A stretch of 64,000 nucleotides of DNA from Devosia chinhatensis (lineage in GTDB: Bacteria > Pseudomonadota > Alphaproteobacteria > Rhizobiales > Devosiaceae): assembly GCF_000969445.1 (NCBI RefSeq), contig NZ_JZEY01000054.1, positions 186,001 through 250,000 of the forward strand, written 5' to 3'. Both the position numbers and the translations under genes were made by a program. Positions 37,133 through 48,705 of the stretch are shown in pieces; position 1 is the first letter of the stretch, and every line of letters starts with the position of its first letter. Under the pieces are notes generated by a model. That model ran no database searches. It was given only the letters and a program-made list of their open reading frames with translations, and was not told the DNA's origin.

Positions 37133-37615
37133 ATGAGAGACGATTCCATTGGCAGCGGGCCGATCCGGCCAAGCGTATCTGACCGCGGTATTGTCGTGGG
37201 CTTGGGCGCGCGCGACACCGCCACCACCGACGACGTCCTTGCCCTGATTGAACAGTGCCTCTCCGAATGCGGCCTGTCGCCCGATCATGTGGCTCAGCTC
37301 GTCACTGTCCATCGCCGACGGGAACATCCGGCCCTTGTCGCCGCAGCCCGAACGCTCGGCGTGCCTCTCTTGGCACTTGCCGACGAAGACCTGGCCGAAA
37401 CGGTTCCCCACCCCTCCGCCCAGGTCCTTCGCCATACCGGATTAGCGTCGGTCGCCGAGGCATCGGCGCTGGCGTTCGGTCCGCTGCTGCTGGAAAAGCG
37501 ACGCTGCGCGACTGCCACCTGCGCGCTCTCGCGTTGCGATCCGTCCTACACCCTTGCGATGTCCAGCGCGGCCAGAGCCGCCTCCACGCTTTCGGCTTCG
37601 ATGGCCGGGCTGTAA
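37133..37615 (+). CDS. cobE: Cobalamin biosynthesis protein CobE (CbiG C-terminal domain)
   Basis: A 160-residue protein of the CobE/CbiG_C family (IVVGLGARDTATTDDVLALIEQCL, then VPHPSAQVLRHTGLASVAEASAL, and a C-terminal KRRCATATCALSR). It participates around the ring-contraction/deacylation stage of corrin synthesis; the exact role of CobE in the aerobic route is debated. The C-terminus beyond CALSRC is unusual because the last 70 bp overlap the 3' end of cobK on the other strand. Confidence 0.85.
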   Translation: MRDDSIGSGPIRPSVSDRGIVVGLGARDTATTDDVLALIEQCLSECGLSPDHVAQLVTVHRRREHPALVAAARTLGVPLLALADEDLAETVPHPSAQVLRHTGLASVAEASALAFGPLLLEKRRCATATCALSRCDPSYTLAMSSAARAASTLSASMAGL

Positions 37616-38277
37616 GGAGGACGGGCGATCATGATCACGACGACGCCCGATTGCGCGGCGGCTTCCAGCTTTGCCGCGGTCTGTGTGCCGCCCGAATTCT
37701 TGCTTACCATATGGGTGATGCCATGATCGCGCATCAGTGCCAGCTCCTGGCCAAGATCATAGGGCGGGCGGGACTGGATGAGCGTGGCATGGGCCGGGAT
37801 CGGCAAATCCGGCGCCTCGATCACGCGGATGACGAAGTGGCAATCCTGCCGCGCCAGGAAAGTCTCGAGCCCCGTATGACCCGTGGTCAGCAACACGCTG
37901 GCGCCCGCCGGCAGGGTCTCGGCCGCCGCCTGCACCGAGCCCGCGTCCAGCCAGATCTGCCCGGGCTGCGGCTGCCAGGGCCGGCGCATGTAGCGCACCA
38001 GCCGCACGCCCGTGGCGCGCGCCGCCGCTACTGCATTGGCCGAAATATTCCCGGCATAGGGGTGGGTCGCATCCACCAGCCGCTCAATGCCCTCCTCACC
38101 GAGATAGGCACAGAGGCCGCCCAACCCGCCAAAGCCGCCGATACGCACTTCGCCTTGGGGCAGGATCGGGTGCTGCGTCCGTCCGGCAAGCGCGGTGATA
38201 ACCGCATGGCCTTGCGCGACCAGCCGGTTGGCCAGCTGCCGGGCTTCCTGCGTGCCGCCCAGGATCAGGATTTTCAT
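37546..38277 (-). CDS. cobK: Precorrin-6A reductase CobK
   Basis: A 243-residue NADPH-dependent reductase of precorrin-6A to dihydro-precorrin-6. It begins MKILILGGTQEARQLANRL and carries VDATHPYAGNISANAVAAARATGV, IQSRPPYDLGQELALMRDHGITHMVSKNSGG and a C-terminal VVIMIARPPY, all family features. ATG 38277 is chosen by alignment with the family N-terminus. It is divergent from cobA and convergent with cobE. Confidence 0.95.
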   Translation of the reverse strand: MKILILGGTQEARQLANRLVAQGHAVITALAGRTQHPILPQGEVRIGGFGGLGGLCAYLGEEGIERLVDATHPYAGNISANAVAAARATGVRLVRYMRRPWQPQPGQIWLDAGSVQAAAETLPAGASVLLTTGHTGLETFLARQDCHFVIRVIEAPDLPIPAHATLIQSRPPYDLGQELALMRDHGITHMVSKNSGGTQTAAKLEAAAQSGVVVIMIARPPYSPAIEAESVEAALAALDIARV

Positions 38278-38321
38278 GGGTCCATCATCTTTCTTATTGC
38301 GGCCAAGCCCGGAGGCCGGTC

Positions 38322-39134
38322 GTGATCGGCCCGCATCTGGTGCAATTGGCGCAGGCCGATTTTCCGGTCTTCGCACCCGGCTCCGTCTGGCTGGTCGGCG
38401 CCGGTCCCGGTGGCCCGGGATTGTTGACGCTGCTGGCCTTTCACGCCCTTGGCCAGGCCGACGTTATCGTGCATGACGCGCTGGTCTCGCCTGAGATACT
38501 GGCCCTGGCGCCCGCCCATGTCGAGCGCATTCATGCCGGCAAGCGCGGTGGCAGGCCGTCGCCCAAACAGGCCGACATCACCATTCAATTGATCGAACTG
38601 GCGCGACAGGGCAAGCGCGTCCTGCGCCTCAAGGGCGGGGATCCGTTCATGTTCGGCCGGGGCGGCGAGGAAGCGGGCGAATTGGCGCGATCGGGCATTG
38701 CCTTCCGCATCGTGCCGGGAATTTCCTCAGGCCTTGGTGGGCTTGCCTATGCCGGCCTGCCGGTCACCCATCGAGACACAAATCACGCCGTGCTCTTCCT
38801 CACCGGCCACGACGAAACCGGGACCGTGCCCAGCGCCGTGGATTGGCCGGCCATTGCCCGCGCTGCCCCGGTGATTGTCATGTTCATGGCCGTCAAGCAC
38901 TTGCCGCTGATCGCCCGGCGCCTGCTTGATGCCGGTCGCGAACCGGACGAGGCGGTGACGATCGTTGCCCATGCCGCGCGCCCCAGCCAGACCGTCATCG
39001 AGACCACGCTGGTCGAGGCGCCACGCCTTGTCGATCTGCCCACCCCGGCCATCGTGGTGCTGGGCGCCGTGGCGCGCCATCGGCACAATCTGGACTGGTA
39101 TGTCGAGGAGGTCCGTCGCCATGTCTTCGGCTAG
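38322..39134 (+). CDS. cobA: Uroporphyrinogen-III C-methyltransferase
   Basis: A 270-residue SAM-dependent enzyme that methylates uroporphyrinogen III at C2 and C7 to precorrin-2, the entry to corrin (and siroheme) synthesis. Signatures are VWLVGAGPGGPGLLTLLA, RLKGGDPFMFGRGGEEA and GLPVTHRD. The protein lacks CysG dehydrogenase domains. It starts at GTG 38322 with GGAGG upstream. It is first in the cobA-cobB-cobQ-cobD run and overlaps cobB by 14 bp. Confidence 0.96.
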   Translation: MIGPHLVQLAQADFPVFAPGSVWLVGAGPGGPGLLTLLAFHALGQADVIVHDALVSPEILALAPAHVERIHAGKRGGRPSPKQADITIQLIELARQGKRVLRLKGGDPFMFGRGGEEAGELARSGIAFRIVPGISSGLGGLAYAGLPVTHRDTNHAVLFLTGHDETGTVPSAVDWPAIARAAPVIVMFMAVKHLPLIARRLLDAGREPDEAVTIVAHAARPSQTVIETTLVEAPRLVDLPTPAIVVLGAVARHRHNLDWYVEEVRRHVFG

Positions 39135-40416
39135 GGGCTTTGTCATCGCCGCACCGCGTTCGGGGTCGGGCAAGACATTGCTGACGCTGGGCCTCCTGGC
39201 CGCCCTCCGGCGCGCCGGCCGGACCGTGGCGCCGGCCAAGACCGGTCCGGATTATATCGATCCGGTGTTCCACGGATACGCCGCCGGTCGCGATGCCATC
39301 AACCTCGACCCCTGGGCCATGAAGCCCGCCCAGATCGCCGCCTTGGCCCATCAGCAGGCCACCGGCGCCGATCTTCTGCTCATCGAGGGCGTCATGGGCC
39401 TCTACGATGCCGCGGCAGACGGCGCCGGATCGACCGCGGACCTGGCCGAAACACTTGGCCTTCCGGTCATTCTCGTCGTCGATGCCGATCGCCAGAGCCA
39501 GTCGGTGGCGCCGCTGATCGCCGGCTTTGCCCAGTGGCGGAAGGGCGTGCGCATTGCTGGAATCGTGCTCAACCGCGTGGCGTCGGCGCGGCACGAGCGT
39601 ATGCTCGCAACGGCCGTCTCCGGCACCGGCATCAGGCTTCTTGGCGCCATACCGCGACGTACCGACCTCGTTATCCCCGAGCGCCATCTGGGCCTGGTTC
39701 TGCCCGGCGAGATGGCGGGCTTCGATGCTTTCCTCGATATCGCCGCCCAGACCATGGCCGACTTTATCGATCTCGACGCGCTCGATGCCCTCGCCCTTCC
39801 GCTGGCCGGCACGGTCGAAACCCGGTCTGTGCTGCCGCCCTTGGGCCAGCATATCGCCATCGCCAAGGACGCCGCCTTCGCCTTTCTCTACTCGCATCTG
39901 CTTGAAGGCTGGCGCGGCGCCGGTGCGCAGCTGAGCTTCTTCTCGCCCCTGGCCGATGAGGCGCCCTCGTCCGATGCCGATGCCGTGTTCCTGCCGGGCG
40001 GTTATCCGGAACTGCATGGGCCGGCTTTGGCCAATGCCGCGCGCTTTCGCCAGGGCCTTCACGCCGCCCGCGATCGGCAGGCCCTGATCTATGGCGAATG
40101 CGGGGGCTTCATGGCCCTGTGCGAGGCGCTGGTCGACAAGACCGGCGCAAGCCACGCCATGGCGGGCCTCCTGCCGACGGTCACGCGCATCGACCGGCCC
40201 AAACGTGTCCTGGGCTATCGGCGGCTGGTGCATGACAGCCCCTTGCCCTGGTCGCCCGGGCTCAACGGCCATGAATTCCACTATTCTTCGGCCCGCCAGA
40301 GCGGTCTGCCGCCCCTCTTCGAGGCGCTCGATGCCGAAGGCATCAGACAGATGCCCATGGGCGCGCTTTTGGGTCGCGTCATGGGCTCTTACGCCCATGT
40401 CATCGCTGCGGCATAA
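39121..40416 (+). CDS. cobB: Cobyrinate/hydrogenobyrinate a,c-diamide synthase
   Basis: A 431-residue glutamine amidotransferase that amidates side chains a and c. The N-terminal ATPase half has APRSGSGKTLLTLGLL and AKTGPDYIDPVFH. The C-terminal GATase half has FLPGGYPELHG and the nucleophile Cys in IYGECGGFMAL. The ATG at 39121 has AGGAG upstream and lies inside the 3' end of cobA, suggesting coupling. Confidence 0.96.
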   Translation: MSSARGFVIAAPRSGSGKTLLTLGLLAALRRAGRTVAPAKTGPDYIDPVFHGYAAGRDAINLDPWAMKPAQIAALAHQQATGADLLLIEGVMGLYDAAADGAGSTADLAETLGLPVILVVDADRQSQSVAPLIAGFAQWRKGVRIAGIVLNRVASARHERMLATAVSGTGIRLLGAIPRRTDLVIPERHLGLVLPGEMAGFDAFLDIAAQTMADFIDLDALDALALPLAGTVETRSVLPPLGQHIAIAKDAAFAFLYSHLLEGWRGAGAQLSFFSPLADEAPSSDADAVFLPGGYPELHGPALANAARFRQGLHAARDRQALIYGECGGFMALCEALVDKTGASHAMAGLLPTVTRIDRPKRVLGYRRLVHDSPLPWSPGLNGHEFHYSSARQSGLPPLFEALDAEGIRQMPMGALLGRVMGSYAHVIAAA

Positions 40417-40422
40417 GAAGCC

Positions 40423-41880
40423 ATGACCAAGACCTTGATGTTCATGGGCACCGGCTCGGATGTGGGCAAGTCGCTGATCGTGGCGGGGCTCTGCCGTGCG
40501 CTCAGCAATCGCGGCCTGTCGGTGGCGCCGTTCAAGCCGCAGAACATGAGCAACAATGCCGCCGTCACCGCCGATGGCGGCGAGATCGGGCGCGCCCAGG
40601 CGCTCCAGGCCCGCGCCGCCCGCCGTGCCCCGATCACTGCCATGAACCCGGTCCTGCTCAAGCCAGAGGGCGAGACCGGCTCCCAGGTCGTGGTGCGCGG
40701 GCAGCGGCGCGCCAGCCTCTCGGCGCGCCAATATTGGGCGGACCGGGCCCAGCTTCTGCCCGAAGTGATGGATGCCTTCGGCGAACTGGCCGCGACCGCA
40801 GATATCGTGCTGGTCGAGGGCGCCGGAAGCGCCTCCGAGGTCAATCTGCGCGGCGGCGACATTGCCAATTTCGGCTTCGCCCGCGCCGCGGCAATCCCCG
40901 TCATTCTCGTGGGTGACATCCATCGCGGCGGCGTCATCGCTTCAATCGTGGGCACAATGGCGGTCATCGACCCCGAGGACGCCGCCCTGGTCCGGGCCAG
41001 CCTCATCAACAAATTCTTCGGCGATCCGGCCCTGTTCGACGCCGGCAGGCGCTTTCTCGCCGAGCGGACCGGTCGGCCCTGTCTCGGTCCGGTGCCCCAT
41101 TTCGCCGATGCCGCAAAATTGCCGGCCGAGGATGCGCTGGCGCTCGACCACTATTCGGGCGGGCAGGGGGCTTTTCATGTGGTCGTGCCGCGCCTGCCGC
41201 GCATCGCCAATTTCGATGACCTCGACCCGCTGCGCGCCGAGCCCGGTGTAACGCTGACCCTGGTTCAGCCGGGCGAGGCCCTGCCGCGCGATGCCGATCT
41301 GGTCCTATTGCCCGGCTCCAAGGCGACGCGGGCCGATCTGGCGGCCTTGCGCGCCAATGGGTGGGATATCGATATCCTTGCCCATCATCGCGCCGGCGGT
41401 CTCATCCTCGGCATTTGCGGCGGCTACCAGATGCTGGGCCGCACCATTGCCGATCCCGACGGTATCGAGGGCGCGCCAGGGACCAGCGACGGCCTAGGCC
41501 TCTTGGCGATCGACACGGTGCTTGAGGCGAGGAAACAATTGCGCACCGAGCGCGCCCTTCATGTCGCCACGGGTCAGTCCGTGGACGGCTACCACATGCA
41601 TATGGGCGTCAGTGACGGCGCGGACCGGGCGCGTCCCTTTGCGCGTATCGACGAGGATGATGAGGGGGCTGTCAGTCCCGACGGTCGGGTCATGGGCACC
41701 TATCTCCATGGCCTCTTTGCCGCCGATGGCTTCCGCCGCGCTTTTCTTGGGGAGGCCTCCAGCCCCGATCTCGCTTATGAAGCGGGCGTGGAGGCTGCGC
41801 TCGATGATCTTGCCGCCCACCTCGAGGCTCATCTCGATATCGACATGCTCCTGGCGCTCGCCGCGCCCATGAAGGTCTAG
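40423..41880 (+). CDS. cobQ: Cobyric acid synthase
   Basis: A 485-residue amidotransferase that amidates positions b, d, e and g of adenosylcobyrinic acid a,c-diamide. The N-terminus reads [22 protein letters not shown] with [11 protein letters not shown]. The C-terminal GATase domain has [12 protein letters not shown] and the catalytic Cys in [11 protein letters not shown]. It starts 6 bp after cobB and ends 3 bp before cobD. Confidence 0.97.
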   Translation: MTKTLMFMGTGSDVGKSLIVAGLCRALSNRGLSVAPFKPQNMSNNAAVTADGGEIGRAQALQARAARRAPITAMNPVLLKPEGETGSQVVVRGQRRASLSARQYWADRAQLLPEVMDAFGELAATADIVLVEGAGSASEVNLRGGDIANFGFARAAAIPVILVGDIHRGGVIASIVGTMAVIDPEDAALVRASLINKFFGDPALFDAGRRFLAERTGRPCLGPVPHFADAAKLPAEDALALDHYSGGQGAFHVVVPRLPRIANFDDLDPLRAEPGVTLTLVQPGEALPRDADLVLLPGSKATRADLAALRANGWDIDILAHHRAGGLILGICGGYQMLGRTIADPDGIEGAPGTSDGLGLLAIDTVLEARKQLRTERALHVATGQSVDGYHMHMGVSDGADRARPFARIDEDDEGAVSPDGRVMGTYLHGLFAADGFRRAFLGEASSPDLAYEAGVEAALDDLAAHLEAHLDIDMLLALAAPMKV

Positions 41881-41883
41881 TCC

Positions 41884-42846
41884 ATGACGTCGCTGCTCGC
41901 GCCCCTTGCCCTCGCCGTTGAGCGCCGCTTCGGCTATCCGCAGCACCTGATCGAGACCGTCGGGCATCCCGTAATGTGGTTCGGCTGGCTGATTTCCTGG
42001 CTTGAAACATGTCTCAACACGCCCGCCCGGAGCAACGAGCAGCGCAAGCTTGCAGGACTCGTGGCGCTCGGCCTCCTGCTCCTGGCTGTGCTGATCGTCA
42101 CTGTCGGCATCTCCACCATTCTGTCCTGGTTGCCGCTCGGCTGGCTGGTGGAGATGCTGTTGGCCACGACCTTGCTCGCCCAGAAGGAGCTGGGCCGCGC
42201 CGTCAGCGCCGTGTCGGAAGCCCTGCGCGCTTCCCTTTCGGCCGGTCGTGAGGCGGTGAGCCATATTGTGGGCCGCGATCCCGAGCGCCTCGACGAAGCC
42301 GGCGTGGCCCGCGCTGCCGTCGAAACGCTGGCCGAGAGCACGTCGGATGGCGTTGTGGCGCCGTGGTTTTTCCTCGTTCTGTTCGGCCTGCCGGGCATCG
42401 CGCTCTACAAGGCCGTCAACACCGCAGACTCCATGATCGGTCATCGCAACGAGCGCTATCTGCACTATGGCTGGGCAGCGGCCCGGCTCGACGACGTGCT
42501 CAACTGGATTCCCGCACGCCTCAGCGCGCTTCTCGTCACGCTGGCCTGCTTCTTCGTGCCCGGCGCCAGCCCGTCTGCCGCCTGGGCCACGGCACGTCGC
42601 GATGCAGTAAAACATGACAGCCCCAATGCCGGCTGGCCCGAGGCCGCTTTTGCCGGGGCGCTGAACTTCACCCTCGGCGGGCCGCGCAGCTATGACGGGG
42701 AGATCATCGATCTGCCCGCTTTTGGTTCCGGGAAGTCATCACTGGGCCCCAGCGACATCCTCCTGGCTCTGTTGCTCTATCGCCGTACGCTCGACGTACT
42801 CCTTGGCCTCAGCGTGGCGATCGGCATCATTTTGCTGTTCAGGTGA
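41884..42846 (+). CDS. cobD: Adenosylcobinamide-phosphate synthase
   Basis: A 320-residue membrane protein (CbiB in the Salmonella naming) that attaches aminopropanol or its phosphate to cobyric acid. Signatures include HPVMWFGWLISWLE, LAESTSDGVVAPWFF, FGLPGIALYKAVNTADSMIGHRNERY and GWAAARLDDVLNWIPARLSA, and about five membrane helices are seen. It is last in the + strand run and overlaps cobU by 8 bp tail to tail. Confidence 0.95.
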   Translation: MTSLLAPLALAVERRFGYPQHLIETVGHPVMWFGWLISWLETCLNTPARSNEQRKLAGLVALGLLLLAVLIVTVGISTILSWLPLGWLVEMLLATTLLAQKELGRAVSAVSEALRASLSAGREAVSHIVGRDPERLDEAGVARAAVETLAESTSDGVVAPWFFLVLFGLPGIALYKAVNTADSMIGHRNERYLHYGWAAARLDDVLNWIPARLSALLVTLACFFVPGASPSAAWATARRDAVKHDSPNAGWPEAAFAGALNFTLGGPRSYDGEIIDLPAFGSGKSSLGPSDILLALLLYRRTLDVLLGLSVAIGIILLFR

Positions 42847-43375
42847 GCGAGGCCGGGCTCTCGCCCTTCATCGTCAGCGGCAATCCGGCGGCGACGAAAT
42901 AGACGTCCTCGCAAATTTCGCCCAGCCGCTGGTGCGTGGCGCCGGCAAGGTCCCGGAAGGTTCGGGCCATGGCATTGTCCGGCACGATACCCAGCCCCAC
43001 TTCATTGGACACCAGGATCACCTTGGCCTGGCGGAATTCGAGCAGCGTCGCGCACAACTCCCCCACGGCGGTCGAAACGTCGTCATTGTCCATCAGCAGG
43101 TTGGTGATCCAGAGCGTCAGGCAATCGACGAGGATCACATCATGGTTCGCCCCGATTCGCACGAGCGCCCGGGACAGGTCCTTGGGCTCTTCGACCGTCG
43201 TGAAGCGCGCCCCGCGCGCGGCCTGGTGGCTGCTCACCCGGTCCTGCATTTCTCCGTCGAGCACGCTGGCTGTCGCCAGATAAGCCGGCCTTGCACCCGA
43301 ATGCAGCGCCAGGCGCTCGGCAAAAGCTGTCTTGCCAGACCGGGCGCCGCCTAATACCAGACAATGTCGTGTCAT
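42839..43375 (-). CDS. cobU: Adenosylcobinamide kinase/guanylyltransferase
   Basis: A 178-residue bifunctional enzyme (CobP in the aerobic naming) that phosphorylates adenosylcobinamide and adds GMP. The P-loop is LVLGGARSGKTAFAE. Conserved are RVSSHQAARGARFTTVEEP, LVDCLTLWITNLL and VSNEVGLGIVPDNAMARTFRDLAG. It lies opposite the cobA-cobD run and ends in it (TCAGGTGA double stop). Confidence 0.96.
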   Translation of the reverse strand: MTRHCLVLGGARSGKTAFAERLALHSGARPAYLATASVLDGEMQDRVSSHQAARGARFTTVEEPKDLSRALVRIGANHDVILVDCLTLWITNLLMDNDDVSTAVGELCATLLEFRQAKVILVSNEVGLGIVPDNAMARTFRDLAGATHQRLGEICEDVYFVAAGLPLTMKGESPASLT

Positions 43376-43624
43376 CGGTCAAACCTCATTCCGGCCGCCG
43401 CGCCGGCCTTTGTCCGTCCACCCTGGCTGCAATGGCATGCCGCTGCAAGCCGTTCCTCGCAACTCCAATTGGCACTCGAGCCGTCTTCGAAACGCAGACG
43501 AACCGAACGATTTCTGCCATATGATACTTTCGTCTTAGCATCTTTCGCATTATGGTCCGCGCCGAATTGACCCCCTAATCTGGACCTGCGCCGGGTAATG
43601 TCTTCGGCGCTGTTCCCATGATCG

Positions 43625-44575
43625 ATGGAGATGCCGTTCGTGCCCCGATATTACCTTGGCGTCGATGGTGGCGGTACCAATTGCCGCGTGCGCCTCGCCA
43701 ATGAGAATCTGGAAACACTGGCGGAGGTGAAGAACGGCCGCTCCAATCTCCAGATCGACAATGGGGAGCCTGCCTTCAAGGCCATCAGCGACGGAACCCG
43801 GGACGTCTTCAAGGCTGCCGGCATCGACTATGCCGAGACCGCCAATACCTATGCCTGTTTCGGCATGGCGGGCGGCCGCATGGATTCGGCGCGAGACGCC
43901 TTTGCCGCGCGGCCCTGGCCCTTTGCCGGGGTCAAGGTCTACGACGATATCGACATCGCCCATGCCGGCGCCCTGGGTGGGCAAGAGGGCGGGGTGGTCA
44001 TCATCGGTACCGGTTCGGCCGCCATGTCCATCGTCGATGGCAAGCGCCATCAGGCAGGTGGCTGGGGCTTCCATATCGGCGACCAGATGAGCGGCGCCAT
44101 TCTGGGCCGCGAGCTGGCCCGCTACGCCGTGGAGGCCGAGGATGGCCTGGTCGAGGCGTCCCCGCTCACCCGGGCGGTGATCGCCGCGCTCGGTGGCGAC
44201 AACCAGGCCGCCATGACCTGGTCGTTCACCACCGATCTGGGGCTGAGCCTTACCGGCAATGAAGGCGCCGAGGACCAGGCGCTGATCGGCCGCGCCCCGG
44301 GCGAATACGGCAAGCTGATGCACATCCTGTTCGAATACATGGACAAGGGCGATCCGGTGGCCGACAAGATGCTGGCCATCCAGATGGGCTCCATCGACAC
44401 CTATGTGAACTGGTTCAAGGGCCACGGCGCCGGGGTCATGGCCATTGTCGGCGGTCTGGGTCAGCGCCTTTTCCCCGAGCTGCAAAAGCGCTATGGCGAT
44501 TTCGTTGCTCTGCCCAAATACGAACCCCTGCACGGTGCGGTCATTCTCGCACGGCAGAACTTCGCCTCGAACTAA
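43625..44575 (+). CDS. BadF/BadG/BcrA/BcrD-type sugar kinase
   Basis: A 316-residue ASKHA-fold kinase: YLGVDGGGTNCRVRLAN at the N-terminus (phosphate 1), VVIIGTGSAAMSIVDG (phosphate 2) and an adenosine motif near GAGVMAIVGGLGQRLF. The closest described relatives are N-acetylglucosamine/glucosamine kinases. Leading an operon with zwf, pgl and edd, it probably supplies a hexose 6-phosphate; glucose or an amino sugar would fit. Start alternatives are ATG 43625, ATG 43631 and GTG 43640; GGAG is best spaced for the GTG. Confidence 0.85.
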   Translation: MEMPFVPRYYLGVDGGGTNCRVRLANENLETLAEVKNGRSNLQIDNGEPAFKAISDGTRDVFKAAGIDYAETANTYACFGMAGGRMDSARDAFAARPWPFAGVKVYDDIDIAHAGALGGQEGGVVIIGTGSAAMSIVDGKRHQAGGWGFHIGDQMSGAILGRELARYAVEAEDGLVEASPLTRAVIAALGGDNQAAMTWSFTTDLGLSLTGNEGAEDQALIGRAPGEYGKLMHILFEYMDKGDPVADKMLAIQMGSIDTYVNWFKGHGAGVMAIVGGLGQRLFPELQKRYGDFVALPKYEPLHGAVILARQNFASN

Positions 44576-44587
44576 AGGACTACGCAC

Positions 44588-46069
44588 GTGTCCAGCCGCA
44601 TCATCCCCGTCCAGCCTTTCGACTATGTGGTCTTCGGCGCCACCGGCGACCTGACCAAGCGCAAGCTGGTGCCGGCGCTCTATCACCGGTTTCTCGATGG
44701 GCAGTTCGACGACCAGAGCCGGATCATCGGCGCCTCGCGTACCAAGCTCAGCCCGGCCGAGTTTCAGAAGCTGGTCCGCGACGCACTCGAGCAATTCGTC
44801 GAGAAGGATTACCAGGACGCCGAGGCGATCGACAAATTCGTCTCCATCTGCACCTATGTGCCGGTCGACGCCAGCAAGCCCGAGGAATCGGGTGACCTGG
44901 GCAAGGCGCTGCGCAACGATCCCAAGGTGGTGCGCGCCTTCTATCTCGCGGTCGCCCCGGATCTGTTCGAGCCCATCGCCGAATATCTGCACGCCAAGAA
45001 GCTCTATCGCCGCGATGCGCGCGTCGTCATCGAGAAGCCGCTCGGCCACGATCTGGCCTCGAGCCAGGAGATCAATGACGGCGTCGCCAAGATCTTCAAG
45101 GAAGATCAGGTCTATCGTATCGATCACTATCTCGGCAAAGAGACGGTGCAGAACCTTTTGGCCCTGCGCTTTGCCAATACACTCTTCGAGCCGGTCTGGA
45201 ATTCGGCCCATATCGACCACGTGCAATTGACCGTGGCCGAAAGCGTCGGCGCGGGCACGCGCGGCTATTACGACGAGAGTGGCGCCCTGCGCGACATGAT
45301 CCAGAACCATATGCTGCAGCTGCTCTGCCTTGTGGCCATGGAGCCCCCCGCCAGCGACGACGCCAATGCCCTGCGCGACGAAAAGCTCAAGGTGTTGCGC
45401 GCCCTGCGACCTATCGTCAACGGCGAAGTCGCCAAAGAAACCGTGCGCGGTCAATATCGCGGCGTGAAGTCCGAAACCGCTTCGGTGGCCTCCTACCAGG
45501 ACGAACTGCCCGAGGAAAAGAAGGGCAGCCGCACCGAAACCTTCGTGGCGCTCAAGGCCCATATCGATAATTGGCGCTGGGCCGGCGTGCCGTTCTACCT
45601 GCGCACCGGCAAGCGCATGGCCGAGCGCGTCTCGGAAATCTGCATCCAGTTCAAGCCGATCCCGCACTCGATCTTCGATCACGCCGAAGGCGCGCCCAAG
45701 CCCAACAAGCTCATCATCCGCCTGCAGCCCGACGAGGGCGTCAAGCTCATGATGATGATCAAGGACCCCGGTCCAGGCGGCATGCGCCTGCGCGAAGTGC
45801 CGCTCAATCTCTCCTTTGCCGAAACCTTCAGCGAGCGCACGCCCGAAGCCTATGAGCGCCTGTTGATGGACGTCATTCGTGGCAGCCAGACCCTGTTCAT
45901 GCGCCGCGACGAGCTGGAAGCGGCCTGGATGTGGGTTGACCCGATCCGCCAGGCCTGGGACCGTGCGACCGAGCCGCCGCAGACCTACACGGCCGGCACC
46001 TGGGGCCCCAGCGGTGCCGTGGCGCTGATCGAGCGCGATGGCCGCACCTGGTATGAAGGAACGAACTGA
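44588..46069 (+). CDS. zwf: Glucose-6-phosphate dehydrogenase
   Basis: A 493-residue NADP-dependent enzyme oxidising glucose 6-phosphate to 6-phosphogluconolactone. The coenzyme site is VVFGATGDLTKRKLVPAL, the active-site motif RIDHYLGKETVQN, and the structural NADP region is intact to the C-terminal ALIERDGRTW. It starts at GTG 44588 with AAGGA upstream, 12 bp after the kinase gene. First committed step of the Entner-Doudoroff route here. Confidence 0.98.
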   Translation: MSSRIIPVQPFDYVVFGATGDLTKRKLVPALYHRFLDGQFDDQSRIIGASRTKLSPAEFQKLVRDALEQFVEKDYQDAEAIDKFVSICTYVPVDASKPEESGDLGKALRNDPKVVRAFYLAVAPDLFEPIAEYLHAKKLYRRDARVVIEKPLGHDLASSQEINDGVAKIFKEDQVYRIDHYLGKETVQNLLALRFANTLFEPVWNSAHIDHVQLTVAESVGAGTRGYYDESGALRDMIQNHMLQLLCLVAMEPPASDDANALRDEKLKVLRALRPIVNGEVAKETVRGQYRGVKSETASVASYQDELPEEKKGSRTETFVALKAHIDNWRWAGVPFYLRTGKRMAERVSEICIQFKPIPHSIFDHAEGAPKPNKLIIRLQPDEGVKLMMMIKDPGPGGMRLREVPLNLSFAETFSERTPEAYERLLMDVIRGSQTLFMRRDELEAAWMWVDPIRQAWDRATEPPQTYTAGTWGPSGAVALIERDGRTWYEGTN

Positions 46070-46070
46070 C

Positions 46071-46766
46071 GTGACCATTGACCGCCGCAGCTTTGCCGAC
46101 AAGTCGACCCTTGCCAGGGAACTGGCCGAGTCCGTGGCCGATCGCATCCGCGCGGCCATTGCCGAGCGCGGCTCGGCGTCCATAGCGGTCAGCGGCGGCT
46201 CGACGCCGGGCAAGTTCTTCCAGGCGCTGGGCAAGACGCGCGACATCGACTGGGAAAAGGTGGTCGTCACCCTCGTGGACGAGCGCTGGGTCGACGAAAC
46301 CAGCGACCGCTCCAACGCGCTTTTGGTCAACGAAAAAATGTTGCAGGGCCCGGCAGCCACGGCGCGCTTCTTTCCGCTCTATTCGGGTGGCACCGAGCCC
46401 GACGCGGCACAGGTCGCCAAGACCAATGCGTTGATGGCCGATCTGCCCAGGCCTTTTGCTGCGGTCATTCTCGGCATGGGCAATGACGGTCACACGGCCT
46501 CGTTCTTTCCCGGCGGCGACACGCTGGATGAAGCGCTGAGCGCCGAGGGCCCGACGCTCGCCATTCGCGCTCCCGGCGCCGGCGAGCCGCGCATCACCTT
46601 CACCTTGCCGCGCCTGCTTGAAACCGATGGCCTCTACCTCCACATCGAGGGCGACGAAAAGGCCACCGTGCTCGATGCGGCCCTGGGCGAAGGCGCGGTC
46701 GAAGACATGCCGATCCGGGCCGTGCTGCGCTCCGGCGCGCCGATTTCAGTTTACTGGTGTCCCTGA
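46071..46766 (+). CDS. pgl: 6-phosphogluconolactonase
   Basis: A 231-residue hydrolase of the DevB/Pgl type that opens 6-phosphogluconolactone. Key motifs are AVSGGSTPGKFFQAL, LVDERWVDETSDRSN and ILGMGNDGHTASFFPG. The start is GTG 46071 (TIDRRSFADKS), 1 bp after the zwf stop with AAGGA 10 nt before it, so translation is coupled to zwf. Confidence 0.96.
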   Translation: MTIDRRSFADKSTLARELAESVADRIRAAIAERGSASIAVSGGSTPGKFFQALGKTRDIDWEKVVVTLVDERWVDETSDRSNALLVNEKMLQGPAATARFFPLYSGGTEPDAAQVAKTNALMADLPRPFAAVILGMGNDGHTASFFPGGDTLDEALSAEGPTLAIRAPGAGEPRITFTLPRLLETDGLYLHIEGDEKATVLDAALGEGAVEDMPIRAVLRSGAPISVYWCP

Positions 46767-46774
46767 CGCTCCTG

Positions 46775-46797
46775 GGGCGGTCCCCAATCGACCGCCC
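46775..46797 (+). other. Hairpin between pgl and edd
   Basis: GGGCGGT-N9-ACCGCCC has perfect 7-bp arms and no following T run. It sits 9 bp after the pgl stop in the 124-bp gap before edd. It could stabilise the pgl end of the transcript or reduce read-through into edd. Confidence 0.5.
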
Positions 46798-46890
46798 TGG
46801 CCGCTAAGGAACGACCAGTTGTTTATGCAAGGATAATCCGCGCCAGCGGCTCCCCTTTGGCGCGCCCTTGCGAGCTATGGAGCCGAGAAC

Positions 46891-48697
<1,807 letters not shown>

Positions 48698-48705
<8 letters not shown>

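Noticed and set aside
43376..43624. Regulatory site or small gene in the gap before the Entner-Doudoroff operon
   Set aside because: Short direct repeats (CTTTCG) and an AT-richer stretch are visible, but no convincing promoter spacing, palindrome or coding frame could be supported.
43550..46360. Very long open frame (over 900 codons) on the minus strand opposite the kinase and zwf
   Set aside because: It is antisense to clearly homologous genes; high GC suppresses stop codons in the opposite strand, and the translation has no recognisable domain.
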